A model generated the notes under the pieces. It worked only from the letters and a program-made list of their open reading frames with translations. It did no database searches and was not told the origin of the DNA. From contig NC_080056.1 of the NCBI RefSeq assembly GCF_026212465.1, positions 25,628,239 through 25,692,238 of the forward strand: DNA of 64,000 bases. Reading direction: 5' to 3'. Both the position numbers and the translations under genes were made by a program. Below are positions 15,201-27,750 of this stretch, one piece after another (position 1 is the stretch's first letter; every line of letters begins with the position of its first letter). This stretch comes from Amaranthus tricolor. Taxonomy: Eukaryota > Streptophyta > Magnoliopsida > Caryophyllales > Amaranthaceae.

Positions 15201-18200
15201 GTGTGCCAAGTTTCGTGCAAAACAAACCATGTTTGAGCTACTTTATGCACAAAAGATCCAAAAACGCTTAAAAACCTATAAAATCGCAACTTAATAAGTA
15301 ATTTCTAGCATATGAGTATGATTTTAAATTCTAACCACTTCAACAAAATAATATATACCAAATAGTGTTGTGTGCCAAGTTTCGTGCAAAACAAACCAAG
15401 TTTTGGTTACTTTATGCACAAAAGTGTCGAAAATGCTAAAAAACCCTTAAAATCGCAACTTAACACGTAATTTCTAGCATATGACTATGATTTTCAATTC
15501 TAACCACTTCAACACAATAATATATATTATATAGAGTTGTGTGCGTAGTTTCGTGCAAAACAAACCAAGTTTCAGCTACTTTATGCGCAAAAATGCCAAA
15601 AACACTTAAAAAACCCATAAAATCGCAACTTAACACGTAATTTCTAGCATATGAGTATGATTTTCAATTCTAACCACTTCAACACAAGAATATATACAGA
15701 ATAGTGTTGCGTGCCAAGTTTCGTGCAAAACAAACCAAGTTTAAGCTACTTTATGCGCAAAAGTGCTAAAAATACTTTAAAACCCTTAAAATCGCAACTT
15801 AACACGTAATTTCTAGCATTTGACTATGATTTTCAATTCTAACCACTTAAACACAATAATATATACCAAATAGTTTTGTGTGCCAAGTTCCGTGCAAAAC
15901 AAACCAAGTTTGCTACTTTATGCGAAAAACGCCAAAAACGCTTAAAAACCCTTAAAATCGCAATTTAACACGTAATTTCTAGCATATGAGTATGATTTGC
16001 AATTCTAACCTCTTCAACACAATAATACATACCAAATAATGTTGTGTGCCAAGTTTCGTGCAAAACAAACCATGTTTTACTTTATGCACAAAAGATCCTA
16101 AAACGCTTAAAAACCTAAAAAATCGCAACTTAATAAGTAATTTCTAGCATATGAGTATGATATTAAATTCTAACCACTTCAACACAATAATATATACCAA
16201 ATAGTGTTGTGTGCCAAGTTTCGTGCAAAACAAACCCTGTTTTGGCTACTTTATGCGCAAAAGTGCCGAAAATGCTAAAAAAACCCTTAAAACGCAACTT
16301 AACACGTAATTTCTAGCATATGACTATGATTTTCAATTCTAACCACTTCAACACAATAATATATACCAAATAGTGTTGTGTGCCAAGTTTCGTGCAAAAC
16401 AAAAAAAGTTTTCGCTATTTTATGCGCAAAAGTGCCAAAAATGCTTAAAAACCCATAAAATCGCAACTTAACACGTAATTTCTAGCATATGAGTATGATT
16501 TTCAATTCTAACCACTTCAACACAATAATATATACAGAAAAGTGTTGCGTGCCAAGTTTCGTGCAAAACAAACCAAGTTTGAGCTACTTTATGCGCAAAA
16601 GTGCTTAAAATGCTTTAAAACCCTTAAAATCGCAACTTAACACGTAATTTCTAGCATTTGAGTATGATTTTCAATTCTAACCACTTAAACACAATAATAC
16701 ATACCAAATAGTTTTGTGTGCCAAGTTCCGTGCAGAACAAACCAAGTTTGCTACTTTATGCGAAAAACGCCAAAAACGATTAAAAACCCTTAAAATCGCA
16801 ATTTAACACGTAATTTCTAGCATATGAGTATGATTTGCAATTCTAACCACTTCAACACAATAATACATACCAAATAATGTTGTGTGCCAAGTTTCGTGCA
16901 AAACAAACCATGTTTGAGCTACTTTATGCACAAAAGATCCAAAAACGCTTAAAAACCTATAAAATCGCAACTTAATAAGTAATTTCTAGCATATGAGTAT
17001 GATTTTAAATTCTAACCACTTCAACAAAATAATATATACCAAATAGTGTTGTGTGCCAAGTTTCGTGCAAAACAAACCAAGTTTTGGCTACTTTATGCAC
17101 AAAAGTGTCGAAAATGCGAAAAAAAACCCTTAAAATCGCAACTTAACACGTAATTTCTAGCATATGACTATGATTTTCAATTCTAACCACTTCAACACAA
17201 TAATATATATTATATAGAGTTGTGTGCCTAGTTTCGTGCAAAACAAACCAAGTTTCAGCTACTTTATGCGCAAAAATGCCAAAAACACTTAAAAACCCAT
17301 AAAATCGCAACTTAACATGTAATTTCTTGCATATGAGTATGATTTTCAATTCTAACCACTTCAACACAATAATATATACAGAATAGTGTTGCGTGCCAAG
17401 TTTCGTGCAAAACAAAAAAAGTTTTCGCTATTTTATGCGCAAAAGTGCCAAAAATGCTTAAAAACCCATAAAATCGCAACTTAACACGTAATTTCTAGCA
17501 TATGAGTATGATTTTCAATTCTAACCACTTCAACACAATAATATATACAGAAAAGTGTTGCGTGCCAAGTTTCGTGCAAAACAAACCAAGTTTGAGCTAC
17601 TTTATGCGCAAAAGTGCTAAAAATACTTTAAAACCCTTAAAATCGCAACCTAACACGTAATTTCTAGCATTTGACTATGATTTTCAATTCTAACCACTTA
17701 AACACAATAATATATACCAAATAGTTTTGTGTGCCAAGTTCCGTGCAAAACAAACCAAGTTTGCTACTTTATGCGAAAAACGCCAAAAACGCTTAAAAAC
17801 CCTTAAAATCGCAATTTAACACGTAATTTCTAGCATATGAGTATGATTTGCAATTCTAACCTCTTCAACACAATAATACATACCAAATAATGTTGTGTGC
17901 CAAGTTTCGTGCAAAACAAACCATGTTTTACTTTATGCACAAAAGATCCAAAAACGCTGAAAAACCTATAAAATCGCAACTTAATAAGTAATTTCTAGCA
18001 TATGAGTATGATTTTAAATTCTAACCACTTCAACACAATAATATATACCAAATAGTGTTGTGTGCCAAGTTTCGTGCAAAACAAACCAAGTTTTGGCTAC
18101 TTTATGCGCAAAGGTGCCGAGAATGCTAAAAAACACTTAAAAATGCAACTTTACACGTAATTTGTAGCATATGACTATGATTTTCAATTCTAACCACTTC

Positions 18201-21200
18201 AACACAATAATATATACCAAATAGTGTTGTGTGCCAAGTTTCGTGCAAAACAAAAAAAGTTTTCGCTATTTTATGCGCAAAAGTGCCAAAAATGCTTAAA
18301 AACCCATAAAATCGCAACTTAACACGTAATTTCTAGCATATGAGTATGATTTTAAATTCTAACCACTTCAACACAATAATATATACAGAATAGTGTTGCG
18401 TGCCAAGTTTCGTGCAAAACAAACCAAGTTTGAGCTACTTTATGCGCAAAAGTGCTAAAAATGCTTAAAAAACCCTTAAAATCGCAACTTAAGACGTAAT
18501 TTCTAGCATTTGACTATGATTTTCAATTCTAACCACTGAAACACAATAATATATACCAAATAGTTTTGTGTGCCAAGTTCCGTGCAAAACAAACCAAGTT
18601 TGCTACTTTATGCGAAAAAACGCCAAAAACGCTTAAAAACCCTTAAAATCGCAATTTAACACGTAATTTCTAGCATATGAGTATGATTTGCAATTCTAAC
18701 CACTTCAACACAATAATACATACCAAATAATGTTGTGTGCCAAGTTTCGTGCAAAACAAACCATGTTTGAGCTACTTTATGCACAAAAGATCCAAAAACG
18801 CTTAAAAACCTATAAAATCGCAACTTAATAAGTAATTTCTAGCATATGAGTATGATTTTAAATTCTAACCACTTCAACACAATAATATATACCAAATAGT
18901 GTTGTGTGCCAAGTTTCGTGCAAAACAAACCAAGTTTTGGCTACTTTATGAGCAAAAGTGCCGAAAATGCTAAAAAACCCTTAAAATCGCAACTTAACAC
19001 GTAATTTCTATCATATGAGAATGATTTTAAATTCTAACCACTTCAACACAATAATATATACAGAATAGTGTTGCGTGCCAAGTTTCGTGCAAAACAAACC
19101 AAGTTTGAGCTACTTTATGCGCAAAAGTGCTAAAAATGCTTAAAAACCCTTAAAATCGCAACTTAAGACGTAATTTCTAGCATTTGACTATGATTTTCAA
19201 TTCTAACCACTTAAACACAATAATATATACCAAATAGTTTTGTGTGCCAAGTTCCGTGCAAAACAAACCAAGTTTGCTACTTTATGCGAAAAACGCCAAA
19301 AATGCTTAAAAACCCTTAAAATCGCAATTTAACACGTAATTTCTAGCATATGAGTATGATTTGCAATTCTAACCACTTCAACACAATAATACATACCAAA
19401 TAATATTGTGTGCCAAGATTCGTGCAAAACAAACCATGTTTGAGCTACTTTATGCACAAAAGATCCAAAAACGCTTAAAAACCTATAAAATCGCAACTTA
19501 ATAAGTAATTTCTAGCATATGAGTATGATTTTAAATTCTAACCACTTCAACACAATAATATATACCAAATAGTGTTGTGTGCAAAGTTTCGTGCAAAACA
19601 AACCAAGTTTTGGCTACTTTATACGCAAAAGTGCCGAAAATGCTAAAAAACCCTTAAAATCGCAACTTAACACGTAATTTCTAGCATATGACTATGATTT
19701 TCAATTCTAACAACTTCAACACAATAATATATATTATATAGAGTTGTGTGCCAAGTTTCGTGCAAAACAAACCAAGTTTCAGCTACTTTATGCGCAAAAA
19801 AGCCAAAAACACTTAAAAACCCATAAAATCGCAACTTAACACGTAATTTCTAGCATATGAGTATGATTTTCAATTCTAACCACTTCAACACAATAATATA
19901 TACAGAATAGTGTTGCGTGCCAAGTTTCGTACAAAACAAACCAAGTTTGGGCTACTTTATGCGCAAAAGTGCTAAAAATGCTTAAAAACCCTTAAAATCG
20001 CAACTTAAGACGTAATTTCTAGCATTTGACTATGATTTTCAATTCTAACCACTGAAACACAATAATATATACCAAATAGTTTTGTGTGCCAAGTTCCGTG
20101 CAAAACAAACCAAGTTTTCTACTTTATGCGCAAAACGCCAAAAACGCTTAAAAACCCTTAAAATCGCAATTTAACACGTAATTTCTAGCATATGAGTATG
20201 ATTTTAAAATCTAACCACTTCAACACAATAATACATACCAAATAGTGTTGTGTCCCAAGTTTCGTACAAAACAAACCATGTTCGAGCTACTTTATGCGCA
20301 AAAACGCCAAAAACACTTAAAAACCCATAAAATCGCAACTTAACACGTAATTTCTAGCATATGAGTATGATTTTCTATTCTAACCACTTCAACACAATAA
20401 TATATACCAAATAGTGTTGTGTCCCATGTTTCGTAAAAAAAAAAACCAAGTTTGGGCTACTTTTTGCACAAAAACGCCAAAAACACTTAAAAACCCATAA
20501 AATCCCAACTTAACACGTAATTTCTAGCATATGAGTATGATTTTCAATTCTAACCACTTCAACAAAATAATATATACCAAATAGTGTTGCATGCCAAGTT
20601 TCGTGCAAAAAAAAACCAAGTTTGAGCTACTTTATGCGCAAAAGTGCTAAAAATGCTTTAAAACCCTTAAAATCGCAACTTAACACGTAATTTCTAGCAT
20701 ATGACTATGATTTTCAATTTTAACCACTTCAACACAATAATATATATTATATAGAGTTGTGTGTCTAGTTTCGTGCAAAACAAACCAAGTTTCAGCTACT
20801 TTATGCGCAAAAATGCCAAAAACACTTAAAAACCCATAAAATCGCAACTTAAGACGTAATTTCTAGCATATGAGTATGATTGTCAATTCTAACAACTTCA
20901 ACACAATAATATATACAGAAAAGTGTTGCGTGCCAAGTTTCGTGCAAAACAAACCAAGTTTGAGCTACTTTATGCGCAAAAGTGCTTAAAATGCTTTAAA
21001 ACCCTTAAAATCGCAACTTAACACGTAATTTCTAGCATTTGACTATGATTTTCAATTCTAACCACTTAAACACAATAAGATATACCAAATAGTTTTGTGT
21101 GCCATGTTCCGTGCAGAACAAACCAAGTTTGCTACTTTATGCGAAAAACGCCTAAAACGCTTAAAAACCCTTAAAATCGCAATTTAACACGTAATTTCTA

Positions 21201-24099
21201 GCATATGAGTATGATTTGCAATTCTAACCACTTCAACACAATAATACATACCAAATTATGTTGTGTGCCAAGTTTCGTGCAAAACAAACCATGTTTGAGC
21301 TACTTTATGCACAAAAGATCCAAAAACGCTTAAAAACCTATAAAATCGCAACTTAATAAGTAATTTCTAGCATATGAGTATGATTTTAAATTCTAACCAC
21401 TTCAACAAAATAATATATACCAAATAGTGTTGTGTGCCATGTTTCGTGCAAAACAAACCAAGTTTTGGCTACATTACGCACAAAAGTGTCGAAAATGCTA
21501 AAAAACCCTTAAAATCGCAACTTAACACGTAATTTCTAGCATATGACTATGATTTTCAATTCTAACCACTTCAACACAATAATATATATTATAGAGAGTT
21601 GTGTGCCTAGTTTCGTGCAAAACAAACCCTGTTTCAGCTACTTTATGCGCAAAAATGCCAAAAACACTTAAAAACCCATAAAATCGCAACTTAACACGTA
21701 ATTTCTAGCATATGAGTATGATTTTCAATTCTAACCACTTCAACACAAGAATATATACAGAATAGTGTTGCGTGCCAAGTTTCGTGCAAAACAAACCAAG
21801 TTTGAGCTACTTTATGCGCAAAAGTGCTAAAAATACTTTAAAACCCTTAAAATCGCAACTTAACACGTAATTTCTAGCATTTGACTATGATTTTCAATTC
21901 TAACCACTTAAACACAATAATATATACCAAATAGTTTTGTGTGCCAAGTTCCGTGCAAAACAAACCAAGTTTGCTACTTTATGCGAAAAACGCCAAAAAC
22001 GCTTAAAAACCCTTAAAATCGCAATTTAACACGTAATTTCTAGCATATGAGTATGATTTGCAATTCTAACCTCTTCAACACAATAATACATACCAAATAA
22101 TGTTGTGTGCCAAGTTTCGTGCAAAACAAACCCTGTTTTACTTTATGCACAAAAGATCCTAAAACGCTTAAAAACCTAAAAAATCGCAACTTAATAAGTA
22201 ATTTCTAGCATATGAGTATGATATTAAATTCTAACAACTTCAACACAATAATATATACCAAATAGTGTTGTGTGCCAAGTTTCGTGCAAAACAAACCAAG
22301 TTTTGGCTACTTTATGCGCAAAAGTGCCGAAAATGCTAAAAAACCCTTAAAACGCAACTTAACACGTAATTTCTAGCATATGACTATGATTTTCAATTCT
22401 AACCACTTCAACACAATAATATATACCAAATAGTGTTGTGTGCCAAGTTTCGTGCAAAACAAAAAAAGTTTTCGCTATTTTATGCGCAAAAGTGCCAAAA
22501 ATGCTTAAAAACCCATAAAATCGCAACTTAACACGTAATTTCTAGCATATGAGTATGATTTTCAATTCTAACCACTTCAACACAATAATATATACAGAAA
22601 AGTGTTGCGTGCCAAGTTTCGTGCAAAACAAACCAAGTTTGGGCTACTTTATGCGCAAAAGTGCTTAAAATGCTTTAAAACCCTTAAAATCGCAACTTAA
22701 CACGTAATTTCTAGCATTTGAGTATGATTTTCAATTCTAACCACTTCAAAACAATAATACATACCAAATAGTGTTGTGTCCCAAGTTTCGTACAAAACAA
22801 ACCAAGTTTGAGCTACGTTATGCGCAAAAACGGCAAAAACACTTTAATACCCATAAAATCGCAACTTAACACGTAATTTCTAGCATATGAGTATTATTTT
22901 CAATTCTAACCACTTCAACAAAATAATATATACCAAATAGTGTTGCATGCCAAGTTTCGTGCAAAACAAACCAAGTTTGAGATACTTTTTGCGCAAAAGT
23001 GCTAAAAATGCTTTAAAACCCTTAAAATCGCAACTTAACCCGTAATTTCTAGCATATGACTATGATTTTCAATTCTAACCACTTCAAAACAATATTATAT
23101 ATTATATAGAGTTGTGTGCCTAGTTTCGTGCAAAACAAACCAAGTTTCAGCTACTTTATGCGCAAAAATGCCAAAAACACTTAAAAACCCATAAAATCGC
23201 AACTTAACACGTAATTTCTAGCATATGAGTATGATTTTATATTCTAACCACTTCAACACAAGAATATATACAGAATAGTGTTGCGTGCCAAGTTTCGTGC
23301 AAAACAAACCAAGTTTAAGCTACTTTATGCGCAAAAGTGCTAAAAATACTTTAAAACCCTTAAAATCGCAACTTAACACGTAATTTCTAGCATTTGACTA
23401 TGATTTTCAATTCTAACCACTTAAACACAATAATATATACCAAATAGTTTTGTGTGCCAAGTTCCGTGCAAAACAAACCAAGTTTGCTACTTTTTGCGAA
23501 AAACGCCAAAAACGCTTAAAAACCCTTAAAATCGCAATTTAACACGTATTTTCTAGCACATGAGTATGATTTGCAATTCTAACCCCTTTAACACAATAAT
23601 ACATACCAAATAATATTGTGTGCCAAGATTCGTGCAAAACAAACCATGTTTGAGCTACTTTATGCACAAAAGATACAAAAACGCTTAAAAACCTATAAAA
23701 TCGCAACTTAACAAGTAATTTCTAGCATATGAGTATGATTTTAAATTCTAACCACTTCAACACAATAATATATACCAAATAGTGTTGTGTGCAAAGTTTC
23801 GTGCAAAACAAACAAAGTTTTGGCTACTTTATGCGCAAAAGTGCCGAAAATGCTAAAAAACCCTTAAAATCGCAACTTAACACGTAATTTCTAGCATATG
23901 ACTATGATTTTCAATTCTAACCACTTCAACACAATAATATATATTATATAGAGTTGTGTGCCTAGTTTCGTGCAAAATAAACCAAGTTTCAGCTACTTTA
24001 TGCGCAAAAAAGCCAAAAACACTTAAAAACCCATAAAATCGCAACTTAACACGTAATTTCTAGCATATGAGTATGATTTTCAATTCTAACCACTTCAAC

Positions 24100-24104
24100 A
24101 CAAT
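24100..24104. other. Target site duplication, left copy (ACAAT)
   Basis: ACAAT directly precedes the left LTR end TGAACG and recurs right after the right LTR at 34948-34952. Removing the element and one copy restores an unbroken satellite sequence, CTTCAACACAAT followed by AATATATACAG. Five base pairs is the usual copia target duplication. Confidence 0.95.
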
Positions 24105-25629
24105 TGAACGTTAATAGGAGGTTGAATAATCTCTAGAGGGGGGGGTGAATAGAGAGTATGGGCTTTTAAAAATTTCGGTCAGAATGTTTTCTCAAGAGTT
24201 TGAGGGAGTCTGTCAAAACTAGTTTCTGGAACAGTTTTATGCAATTCGTAAACAATAACGTATGTGCGGAAGATAAACTATAAAGTATAACACACGATAT
24301 GTTAACGAGGTTCGGTTCTCAACAACCTACTCCCCGCCTATGGGTTCTCTTCCAACCCGTAGGATTTAAACGCCTTTTATTAATCCGACTTTAATACAAC
24401 CAAGAAGATCTCACTATCTCCTCTCACCACGTTCTTCCCCTTGAAGAACCGTATTACAAGTCCCTTTAATAAAAGCAAAATCCCAAATCTCACAATAGAG
24501 ATTCACAAGTTGAACACTTTAAAAAGTATTCTCAATTAGGCGTATTGATTTTAATCTAACTCTTTTAAACTCTAAAGTCCTATTACAATTGTAAGAGTTA
24601 GATGAACTAAGGATTACAACACTTAGAGAATTTCTCAAAAGCTTAAGTCAAGAGAGAAAGAATAAGAATAGGAGCGTAGGTATATCCTCAATTCTGGAAT
24701 GAAGCCTCATATATATAGTGTTACGCCTCAACACTTTTAGTAAAAACAAGAAGGCTCCTTGTCCGTTAATTTTTGATGACTTGGTCAATCTGCGCCTGTC
24801 TCAAGATCTTGAACTATATCTTCAAACTGACGTGTACTGACAGCTAAAATAATTTCGTCATTGTGTGCTGTAATTTGTCTTTAATATCCAATGCTAAGCT
24901 GCCACGTTAGTACTTAAACAAGATATTGAACACTTAAGCACAAACCAGAAATCATCAATAATCAAAACCAAATTAATTTTTTCAAATTAATTTCTATATT
25001 TGAGATAGCCGTAAATAGTCATTTCTATTTTTAGTATTAATTCAAATAAAATCATATTAATAGAAAATACTATTGTTAGCATATTGAATACTTCATCAAC
25101 AAATATATCCGCATAGATAATAAGTAAAATTCATGTACTTGGATTATATTTATTTACCAAATTAAATCAATCAAATATTTAAAAACAATTTTAAATATTC
25201 AAACGTTTATTATTGAAACGTGTAATAAACCTTTATCCTTAATTTCGAATAACAGCAAGAATAATTTCAATGGACCTTAACCTATTAAAATATTTCAAAT
25301 ATAATTTTAAGGAACCTTAACCTATTAAAATATTTCAAATGTTATTACGAAATTAATCAGGTTATGAATATAATAATCCTTCAAGACTTTGAAACTTATC
25401 TCAAGTCTTAAAATCAACTTAAGCTCTTAAATCATAATTCAGCGTTTTAGAACTTAAATGCATATAACATTTATCAAACATATAACAAATATGATTTTGG
25501 ATTTACTTAAACTTTAAGATAATATGTGTTTTGAATTATCATCATTAAATTTAATTCATTTTATCATTATTAAAGAGAATTGAGTCTTCAATTCCCCTTT
25601 TAACATTATATAAGAGAATTGAGTCTTCA
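24105..25629 (-). repeat. 3' LTR of element 1
   Basis: 1,525 bp, bounded in element orientation by TGAAGACTC and TTCA. It is nearly identical to 33417-34947. It holds a TATATATA box-like run near 24709-24717, a direct repeat (CCTTAACCTATTAAAATA at about 25274 and 25316), and an 18-bp duplication of its own start (25573-25590 and 25612-25629). A run of 8 G at 24138-24145 (C on the element strand) lies close to its downstream end. Confidence 0.95.
25573..25629 (-). repeat. Duplicated LTR start with second PPT-like tract
   Basis: The 18-mer AAGAGAATTGAGTCTTCA occurs at 25573-25590 and 25612-25629, offset 39 bp. In element orientation the inner copy is preceded by AAAAGGGGAAT, resembling the true PPT-to-LTR junction. 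The same structure is in the other LTR (34891-34908 and 34930-34947), so it predates this insertion. Confidence 0.85.
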
Positions 25630-25630
25630 A

Positions 25631-25640
25631 TCTCCCCCTT
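25631..25640 (-). promoter_or_regulatory. Polypurine tract of element 1
   Basis: On the element strand AAGGGGGAGA lies one base before the 3' LTR start TGAAGACTC. This is the expected place and composition for the primer of plus-strand DNA synthesis during reverse transcription. Confidence 0.85.
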
Positions 25641-26331
25641 GATGAAAGTCAAAACCATATTTTCTTAAATCATATTTCTAAGCCATTATAAATTGAAAAA
25701 CATGATAAGAAAGACAATCAGAATGTTCTTTCAAGATGTTGAAAACAGTTTCAAAACAGAACAGTTAATTGTTATTCACAAGTAAGTAAGTGACTAATCA
25801 TATTACATGCAAATACATGATTATCAAATATTATAAATATGAATAATAATCAAAGCAAAAATTTATCAAATAATCAATGATCAATAATCAGCACAAAAAA
25901 AATCAATAATCAGATCAAAAACATCAATATATATAATCAGAACATGAGCACAGAATATGCATCGTAAACATGCATCATAAACATCTAACAATCATAAACA
26001 TCTAACAACAAACCATATTTAGCAATTCAACATATCATCTATAATACAGTATTAGCAACATAATCATATTCAGAGCATCATAAAGATATGTCAAGTAAAA
26101 CAATAACAATGTCAATGTATATGATATGAACATGTAATCAGCACAAATGATATGAACATGTAATCAGCACAAATAAAATAAATCTCCCCCTTTTTGACTT
26201 TCATCAAAAAGTAAACAAGGAGTAAAATGTTGGGATTGTGAAAAGTTAACCAAAATATTTGTTTGCCGAAATGTTGAAATTGTTTAGCCATAACAAAATA
26301 AAATAGTTCATTAAACAACAACCATCAAAGA
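25641..26331 (-). other. Noncoding 3' region of element 1
   Basis: This AT-rich stretch between the third ORF and the PPT has no convincing gene. In element orientation it carries degenerate motifs of the type GCTCTGAA, TCTGATTAT and GCTGATTAC (plus-strand positions about 25720, 25883, 25909, 25937, 26070, 26137 and 26162). It also has a second PPT-like tract, AAAAGGGGGAG (26184-26194), next to TTTTGA and TTTCATCAA blocks that also flank the real PPT. Confidence 0.6.
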
Positions 26332-27750
26332 TTACTTTCTAGATCTGGTTTTCCTTCTCTTGGAAGTTCTGCCAGATGAGATAGTATCTGTAACAGTTGG
26401 TGATATGGTCTGAAGTGGAGTTACCATGACAATCTCTTCTTCTTCCTTCTCTTTTTCCTTTTCAGGCATCTTCTCAGCCTCTACCTCTTTTTCAGCCTTT
26501 ACCGCTTCTTGCTCCGTCCCTTTCTCTGGCTCTGCCTCTTTCTCTTGCTCTGCCTCTTTATGCTTTTCTTCTGGCTTCTCAAACTCTTGTGGTTCAGCAG
26601 TCCCTTCCTGAACAGTCTCCTCCACAACCACATCTTCTACAACCATTCCTTTCATTTCTTTCATGAATGTGTCTAACATATATGTTAACACAGACACTTT
26701 ATCATGCAAATCCAGTAAGGAAGTTTTAACTTCACCTACCTCTACTTCAAGAGATTGTAAATAAGAAATGGTAGTGTGTTCTTTTAAATGAGGTTCAAGT
26801 CTAGAAAGCCGTTTACCATGTATCTTTCTTAAATTATCTTTTTCATCACAGGACAAATTTGAAAACAGATCATATTTGCCATTTACTTTGAAGATACCAA
26901 GAGCAGGAAGACTATCTTTAGACAATGACATAGGACCAGAATGATCTACTTCCTCCATATCAGAGAGTAAACCAAAGTGATCAAAGATTAATGTCAGTAG
27001 ATTAGCATAGGGCAGTACACAATTTCGGTTATGTGAGACACAAAACCTCATTGTAGAGAAAATTATTGCAGCAAAATCAACATTTTTCATGGAGGCAATT
27101 TTCCACATCAAAATTAAATGAGCATCGGTTACTAGTTCACAAGATGAGTTCCTAGAGAAAACGGTTCTGACCAAAACATAATGCAACAGTTTTCCACTAA
27201 GATTCAAGGCATTGTGAGTTAATTGTTTGACAGAGGAGGAATTTGAATATGATTCTAGAAGAAAAAGATCTTTAGCATTTTGCAATGCCAAAATATGTGG
27301 AGTTTTATCATCATCAGCATGTGAAAATTTCAGCAGGTCATTGATTAGGGTTTTAGAAATCTTAATTTCTTTTCCTTTCATAAAACTTCTTAAAATCTGA
27401 TTTCCATTTTCTATTATGAAAGATAAATTGGAATAGAAGATTCTAACCAATGTAGGGTAAGAGATAAAACCTGGATTAAGAAACAAACCTGGAGTTGATT
27501 GAATAAAAGAAGAAATAATCTCAAGGTCTTCAAATAAAAAGAAGTTGTAATTAAGAACATCAACATATGATAGTGAACGATTTTTAAAGATATCTATCCA
27601 TCTTCCGTATGCTGTATAGTTCTCAAACCAATCTTTAGAAACATTTGAAAAATTTACTGGAGAGGGAACAGAAGGTGAAATAGGTTCTGTTATAGGCGTA
27701 GATGATTCTCCTTTCTCCAACTTAGAAATAGACTTTCTTTTGGGTGCCAT
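26332..27750 (-). CDS. Third ORF of element 1 (Sirevirus env-like or plant transposon protein)
   Basis: The 472-codon frame is intact and starts at an ATG in good context (ATGG). This position after pol is where Sireviruses carry an ORF historically called env-like. The protein starts with a basic cluster (MAPKRKS). A globular region of about 230 residues follows, resembling the matching ORF of the second Sirevirus in this window. Around residues 310-370 there is a heptad-like segment (SYLQSLEVEVGEVKTSLLDL), probably coiled coil. A long Glu/Lys-rich tract precedes a very basic C-terminus (KRRKTRSRK). I see no signal peptide or clear membrane segment, so envelope function is not supported. The basic ends suggest nuclear entry. 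The function is unknown and may be chromatin targeting or a Gag accessory role. Confidence 0.85.
   Translation of the reverse strand: MAPKRKSISKLEKGESSTPITEPISPSVPSPVNFSNVSKDWFENYTAYGRWIDIFKNRSLSYVDVLNYNFFLFEDLEIISSFIQSTPGLFLNPGFISYPTLVRIFYSNLSFIIENGNQILRSFMKGKEIKISKTLINDLLKFSHADDDKTPHILALQNAKDLFLLESYSNSSSVKQLTHNALNLSGKLLHYVLVRTVFSRNSSCELVTDAHLILMWKIASMKNVDFAAIIFSTMRFCVSHNRNCVLPYANLLTLIFDHFGLLSDMEEVDHSGPMSLSKDSLPALGIFKVNGKYDLFSNLSCDEKDNLRKIHGKRLSRLEPHLKEHTTISYLQSLEVEVGEVKTSLLDLHDKVSVLTYMLDTFMKEMKGMVVEDVVVEETVQEGTAEPQEFEKPEEKHKEAEQEKEAEPEKGTEQEAVKAEKEVEAEKMPEKEKEKEEEEIVMVTPLQTISPTVTDTISSGRTSKRRKTRSRK

Larger units (their letters stand above)
1..24104 (+). repeat. ~169-bp satellite DNA, left array
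   Basis: Head-to-tail monomers run without interruption from the window edge. The anchor CGCAACTT recurs at 13, 182, 351, 520, 690 and 859, giving a period of 169-170 bp. Each unit holds the blocks TAATTTCTAGCATATGA, TTCTAACCACTTCAACACAA, GTGTTGTGTGCCAAGTTTCG and GCTACTTTATGCGCAAAAG. Several monomer types recur, with diagnostic segments such as ATATATTATATAGAGTTG, TATACAGAATAGTGTTGCG, CACTTAAACACAATAAT followed by TTTGCTACTTT, and AATACATACCAAATAATG. The monomer length is nucleosome-sized and not a multiple of three, so minus-strand open frames in it are incidental. No genes are seen in the block. The unit size fits centromeric or other heterochromatic satellites, but location cannot be read from sequence. 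Confidence 0.97.

Noticed and set aside
1..24104. CRISPR-like array
   Set aside because: Repeats are contiguous ~169-bp units without unique spacers, in a plant genome.
26112..26321. 69-codon minus-strand frame near the 3' end of element 1
   Set aside because: Lies in the noncoding region over a PPT-like tract, has no domain, and is absent at the same place in element 2.
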